Notes: generated from the sequence alone by a model not told the origin. A stretch of 19,798 nucleotides of DNA from Terramyces sp. JEL0728 (GCA_027603945.1 JADIIU010000184.1:1-19798), one strand, 5' to 3'. Numbered from the stretch's first letter, positions 8,833 through 18,564 are shown. Numbers and translations: made by a program.

Positions 8833-11440
8833 ATGGGATTGTATGCACCATTTAGAGCTCTTGGTTACATCACAGGTTCCATCCCGCTGGCTATTCAAGC
8901 GCGCGGCCAACACTATTTCATTACTTCATCAATCGGCTCTTCATTTCAAATCCTAGATGTATCTTTAATTAATCGTAGGGAGAAAAAATGTCTTTACTGA
9001 TAGTTGGTGATTCAATAGATTCAACTATCACTAGCATCCAATCAATCAAAGATTTCACAATCGTATCTGCAGACACAAAAATCATTATTTACAACAGGCA
9101 AAAAATCGTCAATACTGTTGATACTGGATCACAAATCTTGGAGTTGATGGTATTTGGAGACTTTTGTGTTGCTAGTCACGAATCAGGAATTTATATCTAC
9201 AATTATATTACCAATGAGTTTCAGAATGAAATTGAAATTGGACATGCAGTTACTCATATGTTACATCCTTCCACCTATTTAAACAAAATTTTACTTGCAT
9301 TTGAGAATGAGGTGCAATTATGGAATATTAGAACAGTTTCAAAGCTGTACGGGTTCAAATTCAGCAGTCCTGTTACTTGTTTGGCACAATCACCTTCGAT
9401 TGATGTTGTTGCGGTTGGTTTGCTGGATGGAACTATTATTCTCCATAACATCAAGATGGACAAGGAAGTTATGCGTTTCAACCAGGAAGGAAAAGTTACT
9501 TCAATTACGTTCCGTACCGATGGCCATACTATTATGGCAACTGGCTCAATGAATGGGGATTTAGCGCTGTGGGATTTAGGTGAAAAGAGGTTGGTTCATT
9601 TGATGGCACATTGCCACTTGTCTAGTATTCATACATGCTTCTTCTTTAATGGCATGCCGCTGCTGGTAACTGCTGGAAGCGACAACTCTATTAAACAATG
9701 GATATTTGATAGCTTGGATGGAACGCCTCGACTGTTGAAATCTCGATCTGGACATTTTAAACCACCATCCAGTATCAAATACTATGATCAAATGGGCCAC
9801 TATATTCTATCAAGCGGCCAAGACCAATCTCTGCGCGTATTCTCTATAATTAGAGATTCTCAAAATACAGAATTATCACAAGGTTCATTAGAAAAGAAAT
9901 CCAAGCAATTTAAAACTAGTTTAAATCAATTGCGATTGCCAAATATCATCCAATTTGATTCCAGTAACTTTTATTAATAGTAGACGAAATGAAGCAAAAA
10001 GAGTGGGACAATGTCGTAACTTGTCATTCAGGAGATTCAAAGGCCAGAACATGGAGCTTCCAAAGAAAAGCTATTGGCAAACACGTATTAGCAGCCAAAG
10101 ACAATTCTGCCATCAAATCCGTCTTGATCAGTGCTTGCGGAAACTTTTGTTTTTTAGCAACTTCACAAGGAAATATTGACAAGTATAATATCCAGAGTGG
10201 GTTATTCAGACAGACAATCGAAGCTCACAAAAGTGCAATTACATGTTTAGGTTCCGACAATGTCAACAAGCTCTTAATTTCCGCATCGTTGGATCACAAA
10301 CTCAAAGTAAGCCAGTTTAACGTTAGTTTTGGGATTTCAACAAGACAACCCTACTTAATTGCATTGATTTAGAGAGCTCCATTTCGTTCTTCAAGTTACA
10401 TAATGAGAGTAGGCTATTAGCTGTAGTTACTGATGACCGCGTAATCAGAGTTGTGGATATTGATACATTCAAAATTGTTAGAGAATTTGTTGGGCATAAT
10501 AACCGCATTACCAGTCTGGATTTCTCGCCTGATGGAAGGTGGCTAGTTAGTGCAAGCTTGGATACAACCATTAGAACATGGGATTTACCAACTGGATTCT
10601 TGATTGATATTTTCAAGACTGAACAGATTTGTACCTTTATTTCATTCTCTCCTGTTGGGGATTTCATTGCTACCACACACGTAGGACATGTCGGCATCTT
10701 TTTATGGGCAAACAAGTCCCAATACACTCACATTCCGCTAAAAAGTATTTCTGGAGACGATGTTGCTTCATTATTGCTTCCAACAACCAGTGGTGTGTCT
10801 ATGGAAGACAAAGAACAATCCGAACCAGAAAATGTTCCAGATGAAGAATATATTCCGATTGAAGAAGGAATGATTACGTTTAGCACTCTGCCTAAATCCA
10901 GATGGCAAAATCTGCTCAACCTGGACTCTATCAAGGTAACTGTCACTAACCCAGGAAAGAAACAAACCAACCGAACCGCCTAAACAGCCTGAAAAGGCAC
11001 CATTCTTTCTGCCAACTGTAAGCGCAAGCATTCCTACTTTTGAAGCGCCAAAAACTGAATCTAAAATATTACCAAGGGAATTAATGTCCAACAACCAAAC
11101 TGAACTTTCCAACTTAATATTAAACAAGACTAGTGAAGATCTCTTGGACCATCTGAAAAAACTTTCCCCAAGCCAGATTGATTTAGAGCTGCGCCAACTA
11201 CCAGTGGAAATTGATTTAAAAGCACACTCCAGTTTCGTTGCACATATCCAAGAATTACTAGAAAAAAAGATAGATTACGAGTTTGTCAATGCTATCCTGT
11301 GCGCCTATTTAAAGATTCACGGAGATATTGTCCACAACTTGGATGTTGCAGATTTGAAGGCTGTTGTCAAGGAAGGATGGGAAAGATTGGAAGATAGGAT
11401 AATGTACGCTCAGTGTCTGGTAGAATTTGTATTGCATTAA
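8833..11440 (+). CDS. UTP21: U3 snoRNP / small-subunit processome protein UTP21 (WDR36), copy B
   Basis: Same five-exon structure as copy A, shifted by 5,817 bp: exons 8833-8958, 8979-9963, 9984-10306, 10327-10935 and 10955-11440, 842 residues. All four tiny introns keep their splice sites even though three carry one substitution each. By eye I count about 32 coding substitutions against copy A, of which five change residues (L to M and G to E in AVTHMLHP..LLAFENEV, S to G in DLGEKRL, D to N in TTLLNCIDLE, V to I in DTFKIVREF). The last 300 or so coding bases are identical. Domains and role in the UTP-B part of the 90S pre-ribosome are as for copy A. Neither copy shows a break, so both are likely to make protein. 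Confidence 0.95.
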
Positions 11441-11444
11441 TAAA
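11439..11444 (+). terminator. Poly(A) signal overlapping the UTP21 copy B stop codon
   Basis: Same placement as in copy A, overlapping the TAA stop. Confidence 0.4.
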
Positions 11445-11804
11445 TCCCCTTGATGATTGCAGTGGTATTTGACCGCATTTCAAATGGAATACTTTTAAAG
11501 AGAATTCATCCGATATCAGTTCTTACAGGGCTTTTGACGTTGATTTTGCGGTTTATATTTGATTGTTGACAGTCCCCTCGATTTGGAATCTGCGTTAGAT
11601 TACAATTAAAATAGTCCAAGAATCGGTACTTTAATATCGCCATTGTACGGATAATCAAAGGGAACCATTGCAAGACCCATCCGGCAACCATATCGACTAT
11701 TATCCTTGATTCTATCCACGATTTTTACTGTCACGTGATTAATGAGGCTTCTCCACCTCTCCTTGCCGCTTTTTCTCGAGAAAGAGTTTGAATCAAACCA
11801 GAAA
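11441..11804 (+). other. Intergenic spacer UTP21-RAC1 (unit B)
   Basis: 364 bp, equal to the unit A spacer except for a 1-bp insertion and a few changes in the first 25 bp after the UTP21 stop. It contains the conserved TCACGTGA at 11731-11738 and no supported gene. Confidence 0.5.
11731..11738. promoter_or_regulatory. CACGTG E-box palindrome upstream of RAC1 (unit B)
   Basis: Identical to the unit A element, 67 bp before the Rac start codon. It is a candidate basic helix-loop-helix binding site, by motif only. Confidence 0.4.
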
Positions 11805-12445
11805 ATGCAAGCTATAAAATGTGTAGTTGTCGGTGATGGGTAAGCGAATATTAACGTCCAGTGCCGTTGGAAAAACATGCTTATTAATTAGTTACACCAC
11901 AAATGCGTTCCCAGGTGAATACATTCCTACAGTGTAATCAAATTTTTACGATAGATTTGACAATTATTCTGCAAATGTGATGGTTGATGGAAAACCAATC
12001 AATTTAGGATTATGGGATACAGCAGGTCAAGAAGATTACGATCGTTTACGTCCACTTTCTTACCCTCAAACCGACGTATTTTTGATTTGCTTTTCGCTAG
12101 TATCACCACCATCGTTTGAAAACGTCAGAACAAAAGTAAGTTTTACTAACGCAGTGGTTCCCTGAAATATCCCACCATGCTCCTTCTACACCAAGTATCC
12201 TTGTAGGAACCAAACTCGATTTGAGAGAAGACCGGGATACTATTGAAAAACTACGAGAAAAGAGAATGGCACCAATTACTTATCCACAAGGAACGCAAAT
12301 GATGAAGGAAATTAATGCAGTCAAATACCTCGAATGTTCCGCTTTGACTCAAAAAGGTCTCAAGAACGTGTTTGACGAAGCTATCCGCGCAGTATTAATT
12401 CCTCCTGAAATCAAGAAAAAAACCAAAAAATGTGTTTTAATGTAG
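11805..12445 (+). CDS. RAC1: Rac-type Rho family GTPase, copy B
   Basis: Exons 11805-11839, 11862-11933, 11955-12135 and 12155-12445 give 192 residues identical to copy A; only one silent change was seen (GGC to GGT in the Gly of the AGQ motif). All three introns are identical between copies. The P-loop, switch I, switch II, TKLD, SAL and the C-terminal CVLM box are intact. Two identical expressed Rac genes would mainly raise dosage. The near-perfect match, against 1-2 percent divergence elsewhere in the units, suggests recent gene conversion or strong constraint. Function is as for copy A. Confidence 0.98.
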
Positions 12446-12761
12446 TTTTTTACTCAATAGAACCATTGTTTTCATGATATTTTTCCATTTTCCCTCTGCG
12501 TTAAATCCCAGTGGATTGGGGCTGCTAGTAGATTCGAGGTGAGTACATTGGTTTGAGGCAACTGTTGCTAGATCCCCAGATGCAGAGTTAGTTCCTGGCA
12601 ATCGTCTGATTGATGAGTCTAGGTTCACAATGGAACACACCATCAGTTTAAAGCTCTCAAATAAAAATAGTAATGGCAGCAGTCCATATTTGAGTCAATG
12701 GGAAATTAATTTGACCTTCCATTTTAATACGAGTCTCCATGGCCGCCTCTTTCCTTTAAAA
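12446..12761 (+). other. Intergenic spacer RAC1-LicD (unit B)
   Basis: 316 bp with no gene. This is the most diverged part of the duplication: against unit A (6628-6914) there are several indels of 1-11 bp and clustered substitutions. The in-frame upstream ATG at 12630 is not supported because the frame is not conserved in unit A. Confidence 0.5.
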
Positions 12762-13745
12762 ATGATTAGAAAATCAAGGTTGTTTGTAATAATATTATCC
12801 GCAATTACAGTGTACATGATATCAGTAGCATTTAATCCTGGCAATCCAGAGTTGCCAGAGGATATCCCAATGACAATGTATGAACTGAAGCAAAAAACGA
12901 TTTTCAATGGCACATTAGTACACAACGAATGCGGATTGAATTGCACTGTAGTATTCACACCAAAACTGGCTAAGAGACAGGTAGTGCATAAATGGGAAAT
13001 GTCTAGAATACCTTCCAACTACCCGTTTCTAGTGCCAATAGGAACTGAATTACATATCAACAACGATTCGTTCCAGCCTCCCAACGCTACCATTGAAAGC
13101 GAGTTGATAAAAGACAATAAATTCTACCGGGAACATGCAATTTTTCAACATTTAGATCGCAGATACGCACACAAGTTACCTGCGCCAGAAAGACGACAAA
13201 CACTTACAAATTTGTTCAGGGCTTGGGCTATATTTGCAGACTCTAAGCAGTTTCCATATTGGATCATGCATGGATCTCTTTTGGGCTGGTATTGGGGCGG
13301 AAAGACAATGTCGTTTGACGATGATATTGACGTACAAGTGCATGCGAATACTCTGTATTCCTTTTCCGAAGCACCGGTGCAGTTGTTTGGAAGATATAGA
13401 TTTGAACTAAACCCACATTTCCGTATCCGTTCACCTCAGCACAATAACAAGATTGATGCGAGATTTGTTGATACAAAAAATGGGCACTTTATAGATATTA
13501 CCGGCATAGCGCTTGTAAATGAAACTATAGCATGCAAATCACCTCACAGATACCAGATTCAAGATATATTTCCCCTAGTCCGAACTAGCTTTGAAGGAGT
13601 ACCTACTTGGAGACCGTTCAATGTATCCAGAGTGCTTCAACAGGAATACAAAAAGTGGAATGTTCCTAAACATGGCCGGTATTGGTTTTCAGAAACTTCT
13701 GGCGAATGGATCCCCCAGTATGGTCGTAGGAAAAAGATACATTAA
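12762..13745 (+). CDS. LicD/fukutin-family type II membrane protein, single domain, copy B
   Basis: Single exon, 327 residues from the conserved ATG at 12762 (MIRKSRLFVIILS). The frame is open upstream to 12630, but that extension is not shared by copy A. Features match copy A: N-terminal membrane anchor, CGLNC stem motif, PYWIMHGSLLGWYWGGK, the FDDDIDVQV acidic motif, and DARFVDTKNGHFIDITG, ending with IPQYGRRKKIH. Against copy A there are about 18 substitutions, three of which alter residues (D to N in IKDNKFY, A to T in RRQTL, V to L in VQLFG). None touches the catalytic-looking motifs, so both copies look functional. The gene lies 287 bp upstream of the intact two-domain LicD gene, in the same direction. 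Confidence 0.85.
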   Translation: MIRKSRLFVIILSAITVYMISVAFNPGNPELPEDIPMTMYELKQKTIFNGTLVHNECGLNCTVVFTPKLAKRQVVHKWEMSRIPSNYPFLVPIGTELHINNDSFQPPNATIESELIKDNKFYREHAIFQHLDRRYAHKLPAPERRQTLTNLFRAWAIFADSKQFPYWIMHGSLLGWYWGGKTMSFDDDIDVQVHANTLYSFSEAPVQLFGRYRFELNPHFRIRSPQHNNKIDARFVDTKNGHFIDITGIALVNETIACKSPHRYQIQDIFPLVRTSFEGVPTWRPFNVSRVLQQEYKKWNVPKHGRYWFSETSGEWIPQYGRRKKIH

Positions 13746-13999
13746 GTCTGCCTTGGTATTAGTCCGCCAGTTCTCGTGTGTTTCACTGCATTTACATGGA
13801 CTCTGGGTCACCAGGAGAGATCGGTTCTTGCTGGAATTCGGCACGGTTATCTCGGATAAGAATCATAGCACTATAGTAAATATTAATCCCAATCTTTCTA
13901 ATAATATACCAGTTACGCAGACCTCTTCGACTTTCTTGATTGCTTTATCCAGTTTTAGGTCCCGTAAAAAAGTCCAGAGTTCGGGGCACTGGGGCAGCT

Positions 14000-14007
14000 A
14001 TTAAAAA
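14000..14007 (+). promoter_or_regulatory. Possible TATA-like element of the two-domain LicD gene
   Basis: TATTAAAA starts 33 bp before the ATG at 14033. It is present at the same distance (to within 1 bp) before the truncated copy at 8187. By analogy with TATA spacing, transcription would start close to the start codon. Motif evidence only. Confidence 0.3.
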
Positions 14008-14032
14008 CTAAAACCAGCAAGATTTTTTAATA

Positions 14033-16104
14033 ATGCGAAAGACTAGGCAGGTCCTAATACTGGCTATTACCACCTTGTTGGCCTTCCTTTGGTACAATAG
14101 AAATTCCCAAGGTGATATCCCTTTGGAAGCACAATCAGTGCAGCAACCTTTGCTAAACAACAAAGAGTATAACCTAGACCCTACCCAGGATGTGCAAAAA
14201 GGAGCATTGCACAAGCAAACGACAGAACATATTGTAGAAATTGTAAAGGAAATAAAGAAACAGCAGGAGAAACAAAAGGAGGAAAAGTTAGAGGAAAAGC
14301 TGAAAGAGGAAAACCATCATAGAAGAAAAATCGAGCATGAAGAGAAACCTACAGCGAAATACCCATCATCGTTTACGCTAACTGGATGCGGCCCTAATTG
14401 TGAAACAAAGTTCACAGTTGGATCAAGAAAGAGTAATTTTGAATTTTCAACCTGGGAGTTGAAAGAAGCTCCAGCAGACTATCCATACAAGATTGAGCTT
14501 GGATCAACGCTGACTCCATCAAAGGCTGCGCTCAAAAAATCACCAAAAAACCGTCTGCGAAACAAAGATTCCAAATTCTTTAGAGAGCATAAAAAGCACC
14601 AACACTTGGATGGTAGATTCGGTGTATTGTTGCCAAAGAACCAATCTCTTGAAGCGATTCATGGATTGTTCAGGGCTTGGGCAGAGTTTAGTGATATGGT
14701 TGAACTTCCATATTGGATCATGCATGGATCACTCTTGGGCTGGTATTGGGGTGGTAAAACCATGCCGTTCGATGATGATATAGATATCCAAGTCTTGGCA
14801 AACAACTTGTTTGACTTGGAACAGTATCACGATACAATCGTCTTTGACAAGGTAATTCTTGGCTAATAGTAGTACTTGCTGGAAGTCAATCCTAACCACG
14901 TCGTACGTGTCAAGCAAGCTAGAAATGTCATTGATGCAAGGTTCATTGATATGCATAATGGCCATTTCATTGACATTACTGGTGTTAGCGAGGTTAGAGG
15001 CCGAATTATGTGCAAATCGCCGCATAGATATTCGTACGACACCCTATTCCCTCTGGTTCGAACTACCTACGAAGGAGTGCCTACGTGGAGACCGAATAAC
15101 GTCCCCACCTTGTTAAAAGCAGAGTACAAGAACAAAAATACTTACAAGGTACTCTTCAATAACTCTAGAACTATAAATTCAACGATACAACCGGAGGTTG
15201 GGATCAAGTCGGTCCACCCCCAAAGCCAAAAATAATTAAGCAAACTGGAGCAGTTAAACAAACGATTCCAAAAATATATTCTGCTGACACACAAACTAAA
15301 ATATTCAACAGACCATATACGTTTGCTACCTACCCAGAATTCAACTACACTTTAGAAATCACTCCAAAAGTTCCTACTGCACCGGCAAGTCTTGCTAAAC
15401 ATGAATCGATATATATAAACCCTTATTATCCATACTATGTGCCCGCTGGAACTGCACTATATGTTGAAAAATCGCTATTAGCAGTCTTGGAAATTCCAGA
15501 AGATGAATTATTGGAGGATAAACGGCATTTTTCAATCCAAAATTTTGATTTCCCACACGAAAATGCAATGACGGATCTACTTGAATCATTCGCAATCTGG
15601 GCAGATTCTATTCAATTGCCATACTGGTTGTCACATCAAACGCTTGCTGGGTATCACTTTGGGGGTAAAATCCTGCCATGGTGCAGACAATTAACTGTGC
15701 AAACTCCCGCTAATTCACTATACCAATTTCTCACTCTTCCAACGCTCAAAATGGGCAACTTGGAATTAGAGATAAACCCACATTTCCCAATCAGAACCAA
15801 CCAAACAAACAATATTGCCGATGCTAGATTCGTTGACCACGAAAAAGGAATATTTATAGAAATTAGAGGAGTTTCGCTGATCAAAGGTAGGGTTCAAGAC
15901 AAGAGTGGAATGAAATACAAATTTGCAGATGTGTTTCCTTTAGTTAGAAGCACCTTTGAAGGAATCCCAACCTGGCGTCCACAAAGCTACAAATCAATTC
16001 TGGATGTTGATCAGCCATGGTGGAAATCCGGAACGAGCAATCACTATAAATACCATCCAATGCTAGACGCGTGGGTCGGCGCCAAACCAAAGAGCCTTGC
16101 GTAA
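14033..16104 (+). CDS. Two-domain LicD/fukutin-family membrane protein with a degenerate second domain
   Basis: Exons 14033-14851, 14873-15148 and 15169-16104, with 21 and 20 nt introns, give 676 residues. A type II anchor (VLILAITTLLAFLWY) leads to a highly charged, Glu/Lys-rich stem (about 65-115, probable coiled coil) and a CGPNC motif. Domain 1 has PYWIMHGSLLGWYWGGK, FDDDIDIQV (D247, D248, D249, D251) and DARFIDMHNGHFIDITG. After a Pro/Lys-rich linker, domain 2 (about 455-660) repeats the plan: PYWLSHQTLAGYHFGGK, LEINPHFPIR, DARFVDHEKGIFIEIRG, DVFPLVRSTFEGIPTWRP. Where domain 1 has DDDID, domain 2 has CRQLT (C537 to T541), and FID becomes FIE, so domain 2 is probably catalytically dead. 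Known relatives transfer phospho-linked groups to glycans in the Golgi; the substrate here is unknown. The 3' end faces the next gene with 16 bp between stops. Confidence 0.88.
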
Positions 16105-16111
16105 TTTAGAT

Positions 16112-16117
16112 AATAAA
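16112..16117 (+). terminator. Poly(A) signal of the two-domain LicD gene
   Basis: AATAAA lies 7 nt after the stop codon at 16104, inside the 16-bp gap to the convergent gene. Cleavage normally occurs 10-30 nt downstream, so the transcript should extend into the antisense 3' end of the neighbour. Confidence 0.45.
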
Positions 16118-16120
16118 CGT

Positions 16121-18448
16121 TTATTGAGGTGTAAAAGTAAACCCTTCCATAACTGCATTTGCAGGTGCGTACCACGGATCAGAAATGTATAAGTAGGCGT
16201 TTCCGCTAGCTCTGGTGCCAGGCGCAGTATAACTGGAGCTCAATGTATTATTCAAGTACACGTTGATTGTATTTCCTTGTGCAGTCATCTTGAACAGCGT
16301 TTTTCCGTTTAGTGGAAGCGAACCGGTGGTTAATCCACCATTTGTGGATTGATCTGATCCTACACGAATGTATAAGGTCGTAGTTGATGGTTGGAACCAA
16401 ATACCTGGCATGCGTGATCCAGCTGTGGTCATATCATTGTTGTCTGCAGTGAAATGGACGATATTTGTCCAAGCACTATTTGTTCCTTTTGGGGTGATTG
16501 AGAATTGCAGGATATAGTTTGTTGGAACGTTTACTTGTCCTTTGTAAGAAGTTGAGAGCTGGAAAGGCGAGGTTGGAATTGATGTATCACCAATCAGACT
16601 ATCCGCTGCTACCATATTGTAGTTGGCCAATAAGGCGTTTGCTGGGCTGTACCATGGATCAGACAAGTAAAAGTATGCCAGTCCTGAAGGTCTTGTCCCA
16701 CCAATAACATAAACCTGGGTAATTGTACCGTTGACAGAGTAGTATAGAGTAGACCCAATTACTTGGATTCCAATTTGCGACGTTTGGTTGAAAGGTAATG
16801 CAGGAGTAGTAATCCCGTTGTCGTTATTGGTTGAGCTTCCCATTCGAATGTATAATTGCGATGTTCCAGGATAAGTCCAGATACCTGGCATTCTACTCCC
16901 AGGTGTCGCCAAGTCAGCATTGTCAGCAGAGTAGTGGGCAATGGAGCCCCAAGAAGGTACCGCACTGATTGGAGTGAAATCAAAAGTAATTGCAAAGTTT
17001 ACCGGGACATTTACTTGTCCTCTGTATCCTTTAACAATCTGGAAGGTTCCGGCAGGTAAGTCGGTGTTATCTAGAGTATTCAGTGCTTTCAATTTGTATT
17101 TCGACAACTGGGCATTCGCTGGAACGTACCATGGATCAGACATGTAGAAGAATGCACTGCCGGTAGGTCTGTCGCCAGAGAATACGTAAATTTGAGAAAT
17201 CGATCCGTTGCAGGACAGGTAAGCAGTCTGCCCTATAACTTGGATTTCTATAGCAGTAGTCTGGTTTATAGGAAGTGCGGCAGATGTAATTCCGCCATTT
17301 GGAGCACCAGAGCTGCCCATTCTGATGTATAATTGGGTAGTTCCAGGAACAAACCAAATCCCGAGTAGTCTACTTCCTGCAGTAGCCATATCGGTATCAT
17401 CTACGGTATAGTGAGCAATTGAACTCCATGGCGCAACTACGTCAATCGGAGTTATATCAAAACAAACGGAAAAGTTTGCTGGAACATCAACTTGACCCCT
17501 GTACCCTTGGAATATTTGGAATTTGCCGGTTGGCATATGCAAGTCACGCAAATGCTGAATCTCGCTCATTTTGTAATGTCCAATCAATGCATTTGCTGGT
17601 GGGTACCAAGGATCCGACAAGTAGAAATAGGCAGGTCCTGAAGTACGAACCCCATTAAGAATGTATACTTGAGTGACAGTTCCATTTACAGAGTAGAAGA
17701 CGTCGTTACCCATTACTTGGACTCTAACCTTTGTTGTTTGGTTCAATGGAAGTGCAGACGAAGTAAACCCACCATCGTTGTTGGTAGTCGTTCCAAATCT
17801 AAAGTAAAGCTGTGTCGTTCCTGGGGTTGTCCAGACACCCGGCATTCTACTTCCAGCGGTGGATAGATCAGTGTTATCAGCAGTGTAATGGGCAATAGAC
17901 CCCCAAGTTGGAATTGTGTTAATTGGCGTAAAAGAAAACGAAATAGAGTAGTTGACCGGTACATTTACCAACCCTCTAAATGCTTGGTTGATTTGAAAAG
18001 TACCGCGTGGTTTTTTTAAATACTTGATTGATTCAATCTGCTTCATCTTGTAATTTGCAATCAATGCATTCGCTGGAACGTACCACGGATCAGACATGTA
18101 AAAATAAGCTAATCCAGAGGGTCTATCACTGGTGAATGGATATATTTGAGTGATTGTTTTGTTCAGAGACAAATACGCAGTCTTTCCTAGGAATTGAACA
18201 CTGACTTTGGATGTTTGGTTAACTGGCAATGCCGTGGTTGTGATGCCACCATTCGCTGATGAAGAACTGCCCATTCTAATGTAGAGCTGTGTCGTACCAG
18301 GCGCGAACCAGATACCCAGCAGTCTACTTCCAGCAGTCGCCATATCCTGGTTATCCGTTGAATAGTGAAGTATATTCGACCAAGGAGCCAATGAACCTAA
18401 TGGAGTAATTGCAAATGAGACTGAGAAATTCACTGGAACATTGATTTG
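16121..18448 (-). repeat. Coding tandem repeats of about 477 bp (five units)
   Basis: Unit starts on the - strand are about 18448, 17977, 17500, 17023 and 16543; spacings are 471, 477, 477 and 480 bp, and the last unit is 420 bp. Units 1 and 3 resemble each other more, as do units 2 and 4, while unit 5 is the most divergent. Confidence 0.85.
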
Positions 18449-18564
18449 TTCTATTTTAGTATCAAGTTACGCTGGACAGATTTTGCAAGAAAGTTTTGGG
18501 TTTGGATGGCACACTTGTCTGGATCAGCCAGTACCGCTGCAGCTAACAGTATTAGGCTCAGCAT
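16121..18564 (-). CDS. Secreted five-repeat lectin-like (ConA/LamG-type) glycoprotein
   Basis: Exon 1 is 18471-18564 and exon 2 is 16121-18450, joined by a 20-nt phase-1 intron (18451-18470); the product has 807 residues. A signal peptide (MLSLILLAAAVLA) is followed by five tandem repeats at residues 33-189, 190-348, 349-507, 508-667 and 668-807. Each has the order NVPxNF..F.ITP, W..I.HY..D, GSR..GIW..PGT..LYIR.GS, NGG(I/F)T, LP.NQT, TQ(I/V)Y, SDPWY.PANA. The alternating hydrophobic strands and the 'HY..PGIW..GT..LYIR' pattern resemble a concanavalin A-like/laminin G jelly-roll; family assignment is by eye. N-glycosylation sequons recur at LPxNQT and NGT/S. There is no second membrane segment or GPI signal at the C-terminus (FTFTPQ). 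Probably a secreted or wall-bound adhesin or structural glycoprotein. Confidence 0.8.

Larger units (their letters stand above)
8442..14287. repeat. Tandem duplication unit B (5,846 bp)
   Basis: This is the right unit of the direct tandem duplication, collinear with 2625-8441. Offsets rise from 5,817 to 5,846 through small indels, mainly in the spacers after UTP21, after RAC1 and before the second LicD gene. It ends inside codon 85 of the intact two-domain LicD gene, whose remaining part is unique. The left end replaces the last codons of the OB-fold gene. About 34 of 38 substitutions in its first 2.7 kb have A or T where unit A has G or C. Confidence 0.97.

Noticed and set aside
12630..12761. 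N-terminal extension of the LicD copy B by 44 residues
   Set aside because: In unit A the frame upstream differs because of indels, so only the start at 12762 (6915 in unit A) is shared, and it is followed directly by the membrane anchor.
2625..14287. A transposon or virus as the cause of the duplication
   Set aside because: No transposase, reverse transcriptase, terminal repeats or target-site duplication was seen at the edges. The joint fits end joining or template switching.
8442..14287. Classical repeat-induced point mutation
   Set aside because: Changes are G/C to A/T biased, but there is no clear CpA context and no stop codons appear in the copies. Kept only as a question in the findings.
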